A stretch of DNA of 64,000 bases from Caballeronia pedi (GTDB taxonomy: Bacteria > Pseudomonadota > Gammaproteobacteria > Burkholderiales > Burkholderiaceae). The notes below the pieces were generated by a model, which was not told where the DNA came from, ran no database searches, and saw only the letters and a list, made by a program, of their open reading frames with translations. The translations under genes were made by a program, and so were the position numbers. Location of the stretch: positions 43,380 to 107,379 of the forward strand of contig NZ_FCOE02000027.1 of assembly GCF_001544915.2 (NCBI RefSeq), given 5' to 3'. Shown here one piece after another: positions 50,959 through 59,415 of this stretch; the stretch's first letter is position 1, and every line of letters begins with the position of its first letter.

Positions 50959-52353
50959 ATGAGCATCGATGCAATCGACGGCGCGTCCGCGCGTTCCGTC
51001 GACGAAGAAAAGCTGTACAAGAAGCTGCTATGGCGCATCGCGCCGATCCTTTTTCTCTGCCACACGTTCTCGTTTCTGGATCGCGTCAACATCGGCTTTG
51101 CGAAGCTGCAGATGCTCGGCGACCTGAAGATCGGCGATTCGGCGTTCGCGCTCGGCGCGAGCATGTTCTTCATCGGCTATATCGCGCTGGAGATTCCGAG
51201 CAACATCGTGCTGCACCGGGTCGGCGCGCGGCGATGGATCGCGCGCATCATGCTGACGTGGGGTCTCATCTCGGCGAGCACCATGTTCACCGCCGAACTC
51301 GCGCATCTGTTCGGTATCCAGAACGCGACGATGTTCTACATCCTGCGTCTCTTGCTCGGATGTTGCGAAGCCGGTTTCTATCCCGGCGTGCTGCTCTACA
51401 TCAACTACTGGTTTCCTTCCGATCGCCAGACGAAAGTGACCTTCGGCCTGCTGCTCGCGCTGCCGACCAGTCTCGTGTTCGGCGGTCCGCTTTCGGGCTG
51501 GCTGATGCAGCATTCGCACGGCTGGCTCGGCTATAGCGGCTGGCAATGGATGCTGATGATCGAAGGCATTCCGGCGATGGCGCTCGCGTTCCTCGTGTAC
51601 TTCGGCCTCACCGACAAAATCAATCAGGCGCGCTGGCTCACCGATGCGGAGAAGCGTCTGCTCGAACGGAACGTCGTCACCGAAAGCGCGCACAAGGAGT
51701 TTCATTTCGGCGCGGCGCTGCGCGACTATCGCGTGTGGATCTGCGCGGGGATCATCTTCACGTATGCGACGGGCTGGTACGGCTTGTCGTTCTGGCTGCC
51801 GTCGATCGTGCGCGAATCCGGCGTGAAGGACACGTTCCATATCGGCGTGCTCACGGCGATTCCGTTCGTCTTCGCCGCCGCGACCATGCTCTTCAACGCG
51901 TGGCATTCGAGCAAGACCGGCGAGCGCCGCTGGCACGCCGCGATTCCCGCATTCGTCGGCGGCGCGGGGCTGATCCTGAGCGCGGTCTTCGCGAACAATA
52001 CGCCGCTAGCGATCGTCTGTCTGTGCTTCGCGGCATCGGGTGTGCTGGGGTTGACGCCGGTCGTCTGGACGTATCCGGGCAGCCTGCTTTCCGGCACGGC
52101 CGCGGCTGCAGGCTTCGCGATGATCAACTCGTTCGGCAGCCTCTCCGGCATCGCGGGTTCGTGGATCACCAGCCTGATGAAGCAGATGACCGGCAACATC
52201 AACAACGGCACCTACGCGCTCGGCTTCGTGCTGATGTGCACCGGCGTCCTCGTGTTGTCGATGCCAGCGGCGACCTTCGCGCGCGGCAAGCAGGCGCAGA
52301 AGCCGGCCGAAGCCAACATCGAGAGCGAAGCGCTGACGGATTCGCCCGCATAA
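50959..52353 (+). CDS. MFS transporter (ACS family, phthalate-permease-like)
   Basis: A 464-residue carrier. LWRIAPILFLCHTFSFLDRVNIGFAKLQM is close to the N-terminal signature of TartT/phthalate-type ACS permeases, and LGCCEAGFYPGVLLYINYWFP is also typical. It probably takes up an organic anion for the SDR and the 3-hydroxyacyl-CoA-dehydrogenase-like enzyme encoded next. The start at 50959 is set by CAGGAGAC; the frame is open to 50785 but without family similarity. Confidence 0.93.
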   Translation: MSIDAIDGASARSVDEEKLYKKLLWRIAPILFLCHTFSFLDRVNIGFAKLQMLGDLKIGDSAFALGASMFFIGYIALEIPSNIVLHRVGARRWIARIMLTWGLISASTMFTAELAHLFGIQNATMFYILRLLLGCCEAGFYPGVLLYINYWFPSDRQTKVTFGLLLALPTSLVFGGPLSGWLMQHSHGWLGYSGWQWMLMIEGIPAMALAFLVYFGLTDKINQARWLTDAEKRLLERNVVTESAHKEFHFGAALRDYRVWICAGIIFTYATGWYGLSFWLPSIVRESGVKDTFHIGVLTAIPFVFAAATMLFNAWHSSKTGERRWHAAIPAFVGGAGLILSAVFANNTPLAIVCLCFAASGVLGLTPVVWTYPGSLLSGTAAAAGFAMINSFGSLSGIAGSWITSLMKQMTGNINNGTYALGFVLMCTGVLVLSMPAATFARGKQAQKPAEANIESEALTDSPA

Positions 52354-52362
52354 CAGGTATGC
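52348..52362. promoter_or_regulatory. Shared dyad GCATAACAGGTATGC, site 3
   Basis: Exact match to site 1 (33755) in opposite orientation. It overlaps the MFS stop codon and lies about 66 bp upstream of the SDR start, so the SDR/dehydrogenase pair may have its own regulated promoter. Confidence 0.6.
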
Positions 52363-52427
52363 AAGCGATGGCGGGCGCGGCTCGCTACGCTTTGCATCGT
52401 TCCAGTCGATGACTATCGGGAGAGTGC

Positions 52428-53189
52428 ATGCTGCCACGGGTGCCGGGCTTTTCTTTGCAGGGCAGACGCGCGTTGATCACGGGCGCGGGACGCGGCATCG
52501 GTCTCGCGGCGGCGGCGGCGCTGGCGCAGGCGGGCGCGAGCGTGACGCTCGCCGCGCGATCGGCGGATGAGCTAGAACGCGCCTGCGCACAGATCGACGC
52601 GGACGGCGGCCAGAGCCGCTGCATCGTGCTCGACGTGACCGATGCGCGCGCCGTCGACGCGGCGATCGACGAATCCGGGCCTTTCGACATCCTCGTGAAC
52701 TGCGCGGGAATGAATCGCCCGAAGCCGCTCGTCGATGTGGCGGACGAAGACATCGACGCCATTCTCGATCTCAATGTGAAAGCCGTCTTTTACGTATCGC
52801 GCGCGGTGGCGAAACGCATGCTGCGCGAAGGCATCGCGGGCTCGATCATCAACGTGTCCTCGCAGATGGGACATGTCGGCAGTCCGAAGCGCACGGTGTA
52901 TTGCGCGTCCAAGCATGCGATCGAAGGCCTGACGAAAGCGCTCGCGTGGGAACTCGGTCCGCACGGCATCCGCGTGAACACCGTGTGTCCGACGTTCATC
53001 GAAACCGCGTTCACCGCGAGCATGTTCGATGCACCCGGCTTTCGCGAATGGGTCACGGAGCGGATCGCGCTCGGCCGCGTGGGACGCGTCGAGGAAGTCA
53101 TGGGCGCGATCGTGTTTCTCGCCGGCGACGCATCGACGCTCATGACCGGCAGTGCGCTCATGCTCGACGGCGGCTGGACGGCCGCCTGA
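52428..53189 (+). CDS. SDR-family oxidoreductase
   Basis: A 253-residue classical SDR: TGAGRGIG, NCAGMN, Ser in NVSSQMG and YCASK as YxxxK; ends with LDGGWTAA, typical of this class. It would oxidise a secondary alcohol or reduce a ketone with NAD(P). GGGAGAG precedes the start. It is followed 31 bp later by the 3-hydroxyacyl-CoA-dehydrogenase-like gene. Confidence 0.94.
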   Translation: MLPRVPGFSLQGRRALITGAGRGIGLAAAAALAQAGASVTLAARSADELERACAQIDADGGQSRCIVLDVTDARAVDAAIDESGPFDILVNCAGMNRPKPLVDVADEDIDAILDLNVKAVFYVSRAVAKRMLREGIAGSIINVSSQMGHVGSPKRTVYCASKHAIEGLTKALAWELGPHGIRVNTVCPTFIETAFTASMFDAPGFREWVTERIALGRVGRVEEVMGAIVFLAGDASTLMTGSALMLDGGWTAA

Positions 53190-53220
53190 CACACATCAAT
53201 CAATCGAAGCAGGAAAGACG

Positions 53221-54183
53221 ATGAACGTATCGCAAGTGAATCCCGGCCAGCCGGTGGCGGTGGTCGGCGCGGGCCTCGTGGGCGCGGGATGGGCCATCGC
53301 GTTCGCGCGCGCGGGCCTGAATGTGCGCATTTACGACGCCAATCCGCACACCGCATCGGCGGCGCTGCCGTGGGCGGCGAACCAGCTCGCGGCGCTGCAT
53401 CGGCATGGGCTGATCGATGAAGCGCCCGAAGCCGTCGCCGCGCGGCTCACGCTCGCGGACTCGCTCGCGCAAGCCATCGACGGCGCGGCCTACGTGCAGG
53501 AATCCGTGCTCGAACGCGTCGACGTGAAGCGGCAACTGATGCTCGATCTCGACGCGCTCGCGGGCGCGGACGTCGTCATCGGCAGTTCGAGTTCGGGCAT
53601 CAAGGCCTCCGACTTCGCCAACGACCTGACGATCTCGCCGCGCGTGCTGATCGCGCATCCGGTCAATCCGCCCTATCTCGTGCCGGTGGTGGAACTGGTG
53701 CCGTCGACGCAGACGTCGCCGGAAACGATCGCTTTCACCGATCGTCTCATGCGCGGCATCGGCCAGAGCGTCGTGCATGTGCGCAAGGAGATCGAGGGCT
53801 TCGTGCTGAACCGCCTGCAGGCGGCGCTGCTGCGTGAAGCGTGGGCGCTTCAGCGCGACGGCATCGCGAGTTGCGAGGACATCGACAAGACCGTGCGCGA
53901 CGGGCTCGGCTGGCGCTGGTCCTTCATGGGCCCGTTCGAGACGATCGATCTGAATGCGCCAGGCGGGGTTGCCGATTATGCGAACCGGCTGGGGCCGCTC
54001 TATCACTCGATCGCTCGCTCGCGCACGGAAGACGGTCCGTGGGATGACGCGCTGATCGCGCGCGTCGAGCGCGACCGGCGTGCCCATCTTCCCGCCGATG
54101 CGCTCGCCGCGCGCCGCGACTGGCGCGACGAACGGCTGATGGCGTTTGCCGCCGCACGCGCGAAGGATGGCGACAAGCGCTAG
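53221..54183 (+). CDS. 3-Hydroxyacyl-CoA dehydrogenase-like NAD enzyme
   Basis: A 320-residue single-domain 3-HCDH-family protein of the carnitine dehydrogenase / lambda-crystallin group. The NAD motif is GAGLVGAGWA; the catalytic His is in IAHPVNPPYLVPVVELVPS and a Ser-rich SSSSGIK precedes it. Such short members oxidise free 3-hydroxy acids (L-gulonate, L-carnitine, 3-hydroxybutyrate-like) rather than CoA esters. AGGAAAG precedes the start. Last gene of its operon. Confidence 0.92.
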   Translation: MNVSQVNPGQPVAVVGAGLVGAGWAIAFARAGLNVRIYDANPHTASAALPWAANQLAALHRHGLIDEAPEAVAARLTLADSLAQAIDGAAYVQESVLERVDVKRQLMLDLDALAGADVVIGSSSSGIKASDFANDLTISPRVLIAHPVNPPYLVPVVELVPSTQTSPETIAFTDRLMRGIGQSVVHVRKEIEGFVLNRLQAALLREAWALQRDGIASCEDIDKTVRDGLGWRWSFMGPFETIDLNAPGGVADYANRLGPLYHSIARSRTEDGPWDDALIARVERDRRAHLPADALAARRDWRDERLMAFAAARAKDGDKR

Positions 54184-54198
54184 CGTCGCGCTCTGACG

Positions 54199-54651
54199 TC
54201 AGTCGGGGATTTCCGGCTCGACCAGTCGCGCCAGTTGAACCAGCGACTCCTGCCAGCCGAGATAGCACATCTCGACGGGAATCACATCGGGCACGCCTTC
54301 CTGCACGATGTCGAGTTCGGTGCCGCAGGACACCTGCCGCAGCGAGACGGTGACGTGCATCTCGCCGGGCAGGTTCGGATCGTCGAAGCGGTCCGTGTAG
54401 CGGATTTTTTCGAACGGCACCAGTTCGAGATACTCGCCGCCGAACGAGTGGCTATGGCCGGTGCTGAAGTTGCGGAAGGACATCTTGTGCGTGCCGCCCG
54501 TGCGCGCTTCCAGTTGATGCACCTGACAGGTGAACCCGTAGGGCGGAAGCCACTTCGCCATCGCGTCGGGTTCGAGGAAGGCGCGATAGATGCGCTCGGG
54601 CGTCGCGCGCAGCACGCGGTGAAGTCGGACGGTTCCAGTGGTCGTAGTCAT
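54199..54651 (-). CDS. SRPBCC-domain protein (AHSA1-like)
   Basis: A 150-residue START-like (SRPBCC) protein with the AHSA1 pattern: VLRATPERIYRAFLEPDAMAKWLPP at the N-terminus and GWQESLVQLARLVE at the end. These bind hydrophobic ligands; many are hypothetical. It is convergent with the dehydrogenase at 53221 (16 bp apart) and has AAAGGCG upstream. No clear pathway link. Confidence 0.9.
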   Translation of the reverse strand: MTTTTGTVRLHRVLRATPERIYRAFLEPDAMAKWLPPYGFTCQVHQLEARTGGTHKMSFRNFSTGHSHSFGGEYLELVPFEKIRYTDRFDDPNLPGEMHVTVSLRQVSCGTELDIVQEGVPDVIPVEMCYLGWQESLVQLARLVEPEIPD

Positions 54652-54746
54652 GGTGTGTTCGCCTTTCGATGAAATGAGTTGGACACACTTTCACGACGAT
54701 GCGCCGACGCCGGAATCGACATCGGACGGATCAGGGAAAACCCACG

Positions 54747-55433
54747 CTACGCCTTCGGAAGCCCGAAGTGCGTCATGACCCCGTTCACGCCCGACACGTT
54801 TTCCGCCGCCACGCGAAGGGCGTTGCCTTCTTCCGCGCTGACGATCGGCCCCCACAGATGCACGATGCCGTTCTCGACCGTCACGTTCTCGCTCGCAAGC
54901 GCCCACGGCTGCTCCGCGATGGCGGCGAGCACCGCTTCGCGAATCGAGTGATCGCTGCCGTCGGTGTCGGCGGGCAGCTCGGGCGCCATCGTTACGAGCG
55001 CGCGGATCAGGTTCGAGCGGCTCACCACGCCGACCACCTTGCCGTCCCGCATGACGGGTACGCGCTTGATGCGGCGGCGTTCGAGCAACTCGGCGATGTC
55101 GGCGACCGGACACGTTTCGGTGATGGTCGCGACGTCGGTGGTCATCACGTCGCCGACCTTTCTCGCGTGCTCCTTCACATACTGGCTCGCGAGATCGCGC
55201 GTCGATGCGACCAGTTCGAGCCACCACGCGCGCTGCGTGACGCCGGTGCCGATCTCCGCGCGATGCATCAGATCGCCTTCCGTGACCATGCCGAGCAGGC
55301 GGCCGTCTTCGTCGATCACGGGCATGCCGCTGACGCCGGCGAACACCATGGTCCCGGCCGCCTGACGCACGGACATGTCGGGATGGGCGGAAATGATCTT
55401 TTTCGTCATGACGTCGGCAGCGCGCACTTGCAT
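54747..55433 (-). CDS. CBS-domain pair with C-terminal BON domain
   Basis: A 228-residue protein with two CBS domains (about 5-60 and 95-145; VMTKKIISAHPDMSVRQAA and VMTTDVATITETCPVADIAE) and a BON domain (about 155-225). CBS pairs bind adenine nucleotides; BON domains bind membranes or other proteins. Common stress proteins of beta-proteobacteria. The first ATG (55433) touches the GGAG with no spacer, while a GTG two codons in (55427) has a 6-base spacer and may be the real start. Confidence 0.9.
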   Translation of the reverse strand: MQVRAADVMTKKIISAHPDMSVRQAAGTMVFAGVSGMPVIDEDGRLLGMVTEGDLMHRAEIGTGVTQRAWWLELVASTRDLASQYVKEHARKVGDVMTTDVATITETCPVADIAELLERRRIKRVPVMRDGKVVGVVSRSNLIRALVTMAPELPADTDGSDHSIREAVLAAIAEQPWALASENVTVENGIVHLWGPIVSAEEGNALRVAAENVSGVNGVMTHFGLPKA

Positions 55434-55502
55434 CTCCTTGAAGGGAAAGATCTTCTATTGTCCGGCTTGCCGCGTATTGTGCGCTTGATCCCGGTCAAGC
55501 GC

Positions 55503-56342
55503 TCAGCCGGAAGCCGTGGCGAAACCGAACAGCCTGCGCGGCGTTTCCCATTGAATCTGCCGCCGCGTCTGCGCGTCGGGCACGATCTTCTCGAACAGCG
55601 TCAGCAGCGGTCCGTAGTCGAGCCGCTCGGGCGCGCGCAGGAACGGCCAGTCGGAACCCCACACGCAGTTCTGCGGCCCGAACGCGCGCAGCAGCGCATG
55701 GGCGAACGGCCACGCGTCCTCGTACGGATGCGCCTCACGCGCGTACTTCTGCCAGCCCGACAGCTTGACGCTCGCTCGGCCGCTATCCGCGAGCCGCAGC
55801 AACGCCTGAAAGCCCGGCTGAGCAATCCCCGCGCCGATGTCGGGCCGCCCACAATGATCGATCGCGAGCGTCGCCGCCTGCCGCGCGAGCCACGGTTCGA
55901 GCGCCGCCATCTGATCCCCGGTGACCTGAACCTGCGCGACCATCCCGAGGTCCGCGAGCGATGCGAACAGCCCGCCCGCCTCTAGCACGGCGTCGAGACC
56001 TTCCATCGCCGGATTGAACGCGACGCCCGCCACGCCCGCGCGTTGCAGCGCCGCAAGCTCGCTGCGGGCGATGTCGTTATCGACCACCGCGATGCCGCGA
56101 AGGCGTCCTTCGTAGGTTTCCAGCGCGTCGAGCAGGCAGCGGTTGTCGGTCCGGTAACCGCTCGTCGGGCCGACGAGCAGCGCGTGCCGCACGCCGTATG
56201 CATCCATCACGCGGACAAACTGCGCAGCCGTGCCGATCTCCTGCTGCGCCGGCCGATACGGCGTGTCGTCGCGATACGGAAAGCGCGCGGGATCGAATAC
56301 GTGACAGTGGCAGTCGATCTTGTCTTCTTCGAACAGCGTCAT
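55503..56342 (-). CDS. Amidohydrolase-2 family lactonase-like enzyme
   Basis: A 279-residue TIM-barrel hydrolase resembling 2-pyrone-4,6-dicarboxylate lactonase and sugar lactonases: HxH in KIDCHCHVFDP, LVGPTSGYRTDN, IDHCGRPD and WGSDWPFLR with the catalytic Asp. It would open a lactone ring. It starts one base after the stop of the isomerase-like gene and is the last gene of the 59283-55503 operon. Confidence 0.92.
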   Translation of the reverse strand: MTLFEEDKIDCHCHVFDPARFPYRDDTPYRPAQQEIGTAAQFVRVMDAYGVRHALLVGPTSGYRTDNRCLLDALETYEGRLRGIAVVDNDIARSELAALQRAGVAGVAFNPAMEGLDAVLEAGGLFASLADLGMVAQVQVTGDQMAALEPWLARQAATLAIDHCGRPDIGAGIAQPGFQALLRLADSGRASVKLSGWQKYAREAHPYEDAWPFAHALLRAFGPQNCVWGSDWPFLRAPERLDYGPLLTLFEKIVPDAQTRRQIQWETPRRLFGFATASG

Positions 56343-56343
56343 C

Positions 56344-57183
56344 TCAGGTTTCCTCTTTCACAAGCGCGTCGTTCCTGTCGACGATGCGCCGCGCCGAGCC
56401 GTACGCGCGCGCGAGCCGGACATCGGAGGGCAGCGACGGAAACGGCATCTCGACGCTCAACGCCACATCGGCAGGCAACGCGCGCAACAGCGCGTCGAGC
56501 GGCAGCGCGCCTTCGCCCGGCGGCAGGCGGTCGGCGCGCGCTTCGTGAATCGCTTCGTCGTCGCTGGCAGGCAGACACGCGCGCGCATCGCAGAGTTGCG
56601 CGCTGCCGATCCACCCGCACGGCATCGCGCCGACGTCGTCCGGCGTGCCGCCCGAGCGCGACAGATGCAGCGCGTCGACGAGCACGGCGAGATTCGGATG
56701 CGCGACCCGCGCGATCATTGCGCGGGCTTGCGCCAGCGATGCAACATGCCGCCAGCGCATGAATTCCAGATCGATGCGCAAACCGTACGTCCGACCGAGT
56801 TCTGCAAGCGCGGCGAGATTGTCCGCGAGGCGCACCGGGTCCGGATCGTCGCCCGACACGTTCACGCAGCGCGCACCCAGCGAAGCCGCCGCTTCGAAGA
56901 GTAGCGCAAACGAAGCGGGCACGAGTTCGGGCACGACAGGAATGAACTCGACATCGTGGAGCGCGATGCCTTCGCCCGCGAGCGCGTCCTGCAATTCACG
57001 ATGCGCGGCGGTGCCGGGCGTCGTCGGCCAGGCAATCGCGCCGGGCACCGCCGGATGCATGCGCAGGCCGACCGCGTCGAAACCGGTATGCGCGGCGAGC
57101 CGGACCCACGGCACCGGCGCAACGTCCAGCGCGGTCAGATGCGCGGCGGCAAGCGGCCGCGCGGCGAGCGTAGCGGCGTTCAA
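56344..57183 (-). CDS. Sugar phosphate isomerase/epimerase-like TIM barrel
   Basis: A 279-residue AP-endonuclease-2-fold protein (IolE/IolI/hydroxypyruvate-isomerase relatives): LAAHTGFDAVGLRMHP, LEFMRWRHV, VDALHLSRSGG and SVEMPFPS keep the metal-binding Glu/Asp/His positions. The start is best read as TTG at 57183: GGGAGG lies nine bases upstream and TTGA overlaps the SDR stop. A GTG at 57237 is possible but has no ribosome-binding site. The substrate is probably a sugar-like or cyclic acid. Confidence 0.85.
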   Translation of the reverse strand: MNAATLAARPLAAAHLTALDVAPVPWVRLAAHTGFDAVGLRMHPAVPGAIAWPTTPGTAAHRELQDALAGEGIALHDVEFIPVVPELVPASFALLFEAAASLGARCVNVSGDDPDPVRLADNLAALAELGRTYGLRIDLEFMRWRHVASLAQARAMIARVAHPNLAVLVDALHLSRSGGTPDDVGAMPCGWIGSAQLCDARACLPASDDEAIHEARADRLPPGEGALPLDALLRALPADVALSVEMPFPSLPSDVRLARAYGSARRIVDRNDALVKEET

Positions 57184-57920
57184 TACGTGGCCCTCCCGCC
57201 CGTCAGGTCGAAGGTGAAGCCCGTCGTGAAGCTGCACGCGGGACTGGCGATCCAGCTCACCATCGCGCCGACTTCATCGATCTGCAGGAAGCGGCCCATC
57301 GGAATCTTCGCCTTGCTCGCCTCGATATGCTGGTCCGACATCTCGTGGAACAGCTCCGTCTCGACCATCGCGGGCGCGACGCAATTGATCAGCACGTTGT
57401 CGCGCGCCAGTTCCTTCGCGGCGGACTTGGTGAACGCGATCACGCCCGCCTTCGCCGCGGAGTACGCGGAGATGTACTGCACGCCCTCCTTGCCCGCGAT
57501 CGACGCGACATTGACGATCCGCCCGCCGCCGCGCGCGCGCATATGCGGGATCGCGACGCGGCAGCAATAGAACACGCTGTTCAGGTCGACGGCCAGCACG
57601 CGCTGCCATGCATCGACGGGATACTCCCAGCTCGGCACGACAGGACCGTTGATACCCGCGTTGTTCACGAGAATGTCGACGCGGCCGAGCGCCTCGAGCG
57701 TCGCACCGAATGCGCGTTCGACCGATTCGTACGACGCGACATCGACCGGCTGCAGGTGATCGGGTTCGAAGCCGAGACGCTGCGCGTCGCAGCCCGCGAT
57801 ATCGAGATCCCAGATCGCGACGCGCGCGCCGTCGGCTTTCAGCTTGCGGGCGATGCCGAGGCCGATCCCGCGCGCCGCGCCCGTGACGATGGCCACCTGG
57901 CCGTCGAGAGAATGACTCAT
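57180..57920 (-). CDS. SDR-family dehydrogenase (FabG-like)
   Basis: A 246-residue classical SDR: TGAARGIG, NNAGING, catalytic Ser in NVASIAGKEG and YSAAK as YxxxK; the end FDLTGGRATY is typical of the 2-dehydro-sugar-acid dehydrogenase group. The start at 57920 is supported by AGGGA; the frame is open to 58007 without similarity. It lies between the MFS carrier and the isomerase-like gene, and its stop overlaps that gene's start. Confidence 0.93.
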   Translation of the reverse strand: MSHSLDGQVAIVTGAARGIGLGIARKLKADGARVAIWDLDIAGCDAQRLGFEPDHLQPVDVASYESVERAFGATLEALGRVDILVNNAGINGPVVPSWEYPVDAWQRVLAVDLNSVFYCCRVAIPHMRARGGGRIVNVASIAGKEGVQYISAYSAAKAGVIAFTKSAAKELARDNVLINCVAPAMVETELFHEMSDQHIEASKAKIPMGRFLQIDEVGAMVSWIASPACSFTTGFTFDLTGGRATY

Positions 57921-57942
57921 TGCGATGATTTCCCTGCGTGGT

Positions 57943-59283
57943 TCAGTTGGAGGAGGAAGCGGACGCCGCAAATTCGATGCGCCTGATGTCGCCGACGACG
58001 AAGACATATGAAAGCGCGCCGAGCAGCGTGACGCCCGAGATGAAGGCGAGCGCGTAGACGAACGAGCCGGTCGCGTTGACGATCAGCCCGATCACGAGCG
58101 GCGTGACGATGCCCGCCGCGTTCGCGAACAGATTGAAGATGCCGCCGCTCAGGCCCAGCAGGCCCTTCGGCGCGATATCGGAGACGATCATCCACGCGAG
58201 CGCCGACATCCCTTGCGCGAAGTACGCAACGCACAGAATCGCGATCACCAGGCTGATCGAGTCGACATAGTTCGCCAGCACGATGCTCGATGCAGCGACG
58301 AGACCGGCGATCACCGGCAGCTTGCGCGACCAGTTCAGCGAGATGCCACGGCGCAGCATGGCATCGGAAATCCAGCCGCCCGCGAGCGTCCCGACCGACG
58401 CGGCGATGAACGGCAGCACCGCGACCATGCCGACCTTGAGCCACGGCATGTGGCGTTCGGTGACGAGATAGGTCGGGAACCAGGTCAGGAAGAACACGTT
58501 GGTCGAATTGCACGCGAACTGGCCGATGCAGATGCCGAGCATGCTGCGGCGGCGCAGGAGCGCGGCGATATCGGCCCAGCGAAAGCGTGTCGCCTGCTGG
58601 CTGCCGTCGACGACGCCGCCGCCACTCGCGATGTAATCGAGTTCGGCGCGGTTCGCGCGCGTCGATTCGTGCGGCTCGCGAAAGCGCATGAGCCAGACCG
58701 CGCCGAACGCGACGCCCACCGCGCCGACGATGCCGAACAGCGCGCGCCATCCGTAGAGATGATCGATCCAGAAGAGCAGCGGACTCAGGAACGCGAGACC
58801 GACATATTCCGCGAAGGTGTAGACGCCGGTCGCGCGGGCGCGCTCGCTCTGCGGAAACCAGATCGCGACGACGCGGCTGTTGGTCGGAAAGCACGGCGCT
58901 TCCGCGATGCCGATCAGCAGCCGCATGATCAGCAGCGAGACGAAGCCCGTCGCGAGCCCTTGCAGCCCGGTGAACAGCGACCACAGCGTCAGCGCGAAGA
59001 AATAGGTCCAGCGGGTGCCGATGCGGTCGAGCATCACGCCGCCCGGAATCTGCGACGCGGTGTAAGTCCACGAGAACGCGGAAAAGATCACGCCCATCAG
59101 CGCGGGCGTCAGGCCCAGTTCGTGGCTCATGCCGGGCGCCGCGATCCCGGCGACACTGCGATCGAGGTAGTTGATCATCGTGCCGATCGCGAGCAGCGCG
59201 AGGATGCCGAAGCGCGCCCGGGTGCGCGTCGCGGCGGGCGCGGCGGCGATGGCCTCACTCGCCATCGATTGGGTCTGGTTCAT
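57943..59283 (-). CDS. MFS transporter (ACS family, hexuronate/glucarate-like)
   Basis: A 446-residue carrier. GTMINYLDRSVAGIAAPGMS at the N-terminus and IGIAEAPCFPTNSRVVAIWFP match the ExuT/GudP type of hexuronate and aldarate symporters. First gene of the operon MFS-SDR-isomerase-lactonase, so a sugar acid or a related polyol acid is the likely substrate. The start at 59283 is set by TGGAGAC; an ATG at 59298 lacks such support. Confidence 0.93.
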   Translation of the reverse strand: MNQTQSMASEAIAAAPAATRTRARFGILALLAIGTMINYLDRSVAGIAAPGMSHELGLTPALMGVIFSAFSWTYTASQIPGGVMLDRIGTRWTYFFALTLWSLFTGLQGLATGFVSLLIMRLLIGIAEAPCFPTNSRVVAIWFPQSERARATGVYTFAEYVGLAFLSPLLFWIDHLYGWRALFGIVGAVGVAFGAVWLMRFREPHESTRANRAELDYIASGGGVVDGSQQATRFRWADIAALLRRRSMLGICIGQFACNSTNVFFLTWFPTYLVTERHMPWLKVGMVAVLPFIAASVGTLAGGWISDAMLRRGISLNWSRKLPVIAGLVAASSIVLANYVDSISLVIAILCVAYFAQGMSALAWMIVSDIAPKGLLGLSGGIFNLFANAAGIVTPLVIGLIVNATGSFVYALAFISGVTLLGALSYVFVVGDIRRIEFAASASSSN

Positions 59284-59369
59284 CGTGTCTCCATCCATTT
59301 GTATTGATGACTGGTACGCCTGGAAATACTAGAGAGATGACGGACCGCTGTCGTATGCCCAGTTTCAGC

Positions 59370-59389
59370 TAACCTATAACCTTTGGTTA
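59370..59389. promoter_or_regulatory. Dyad TAACC-N3-GGTTA with extra TAACC half-site
   Basis: Perfect TAACC-TTT-GGTTA at 59377-59389 preceded by another TAACC at 59370-59374, between divergent MFS and LysR genes and 27 bp before the LysR start. Good candidate for the LysR autoregulatory site. Confidence 0.5.
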
Positions 59390-59415
59390 ATCGCTGAATC
59401 GGAGGCGAAGGAACG

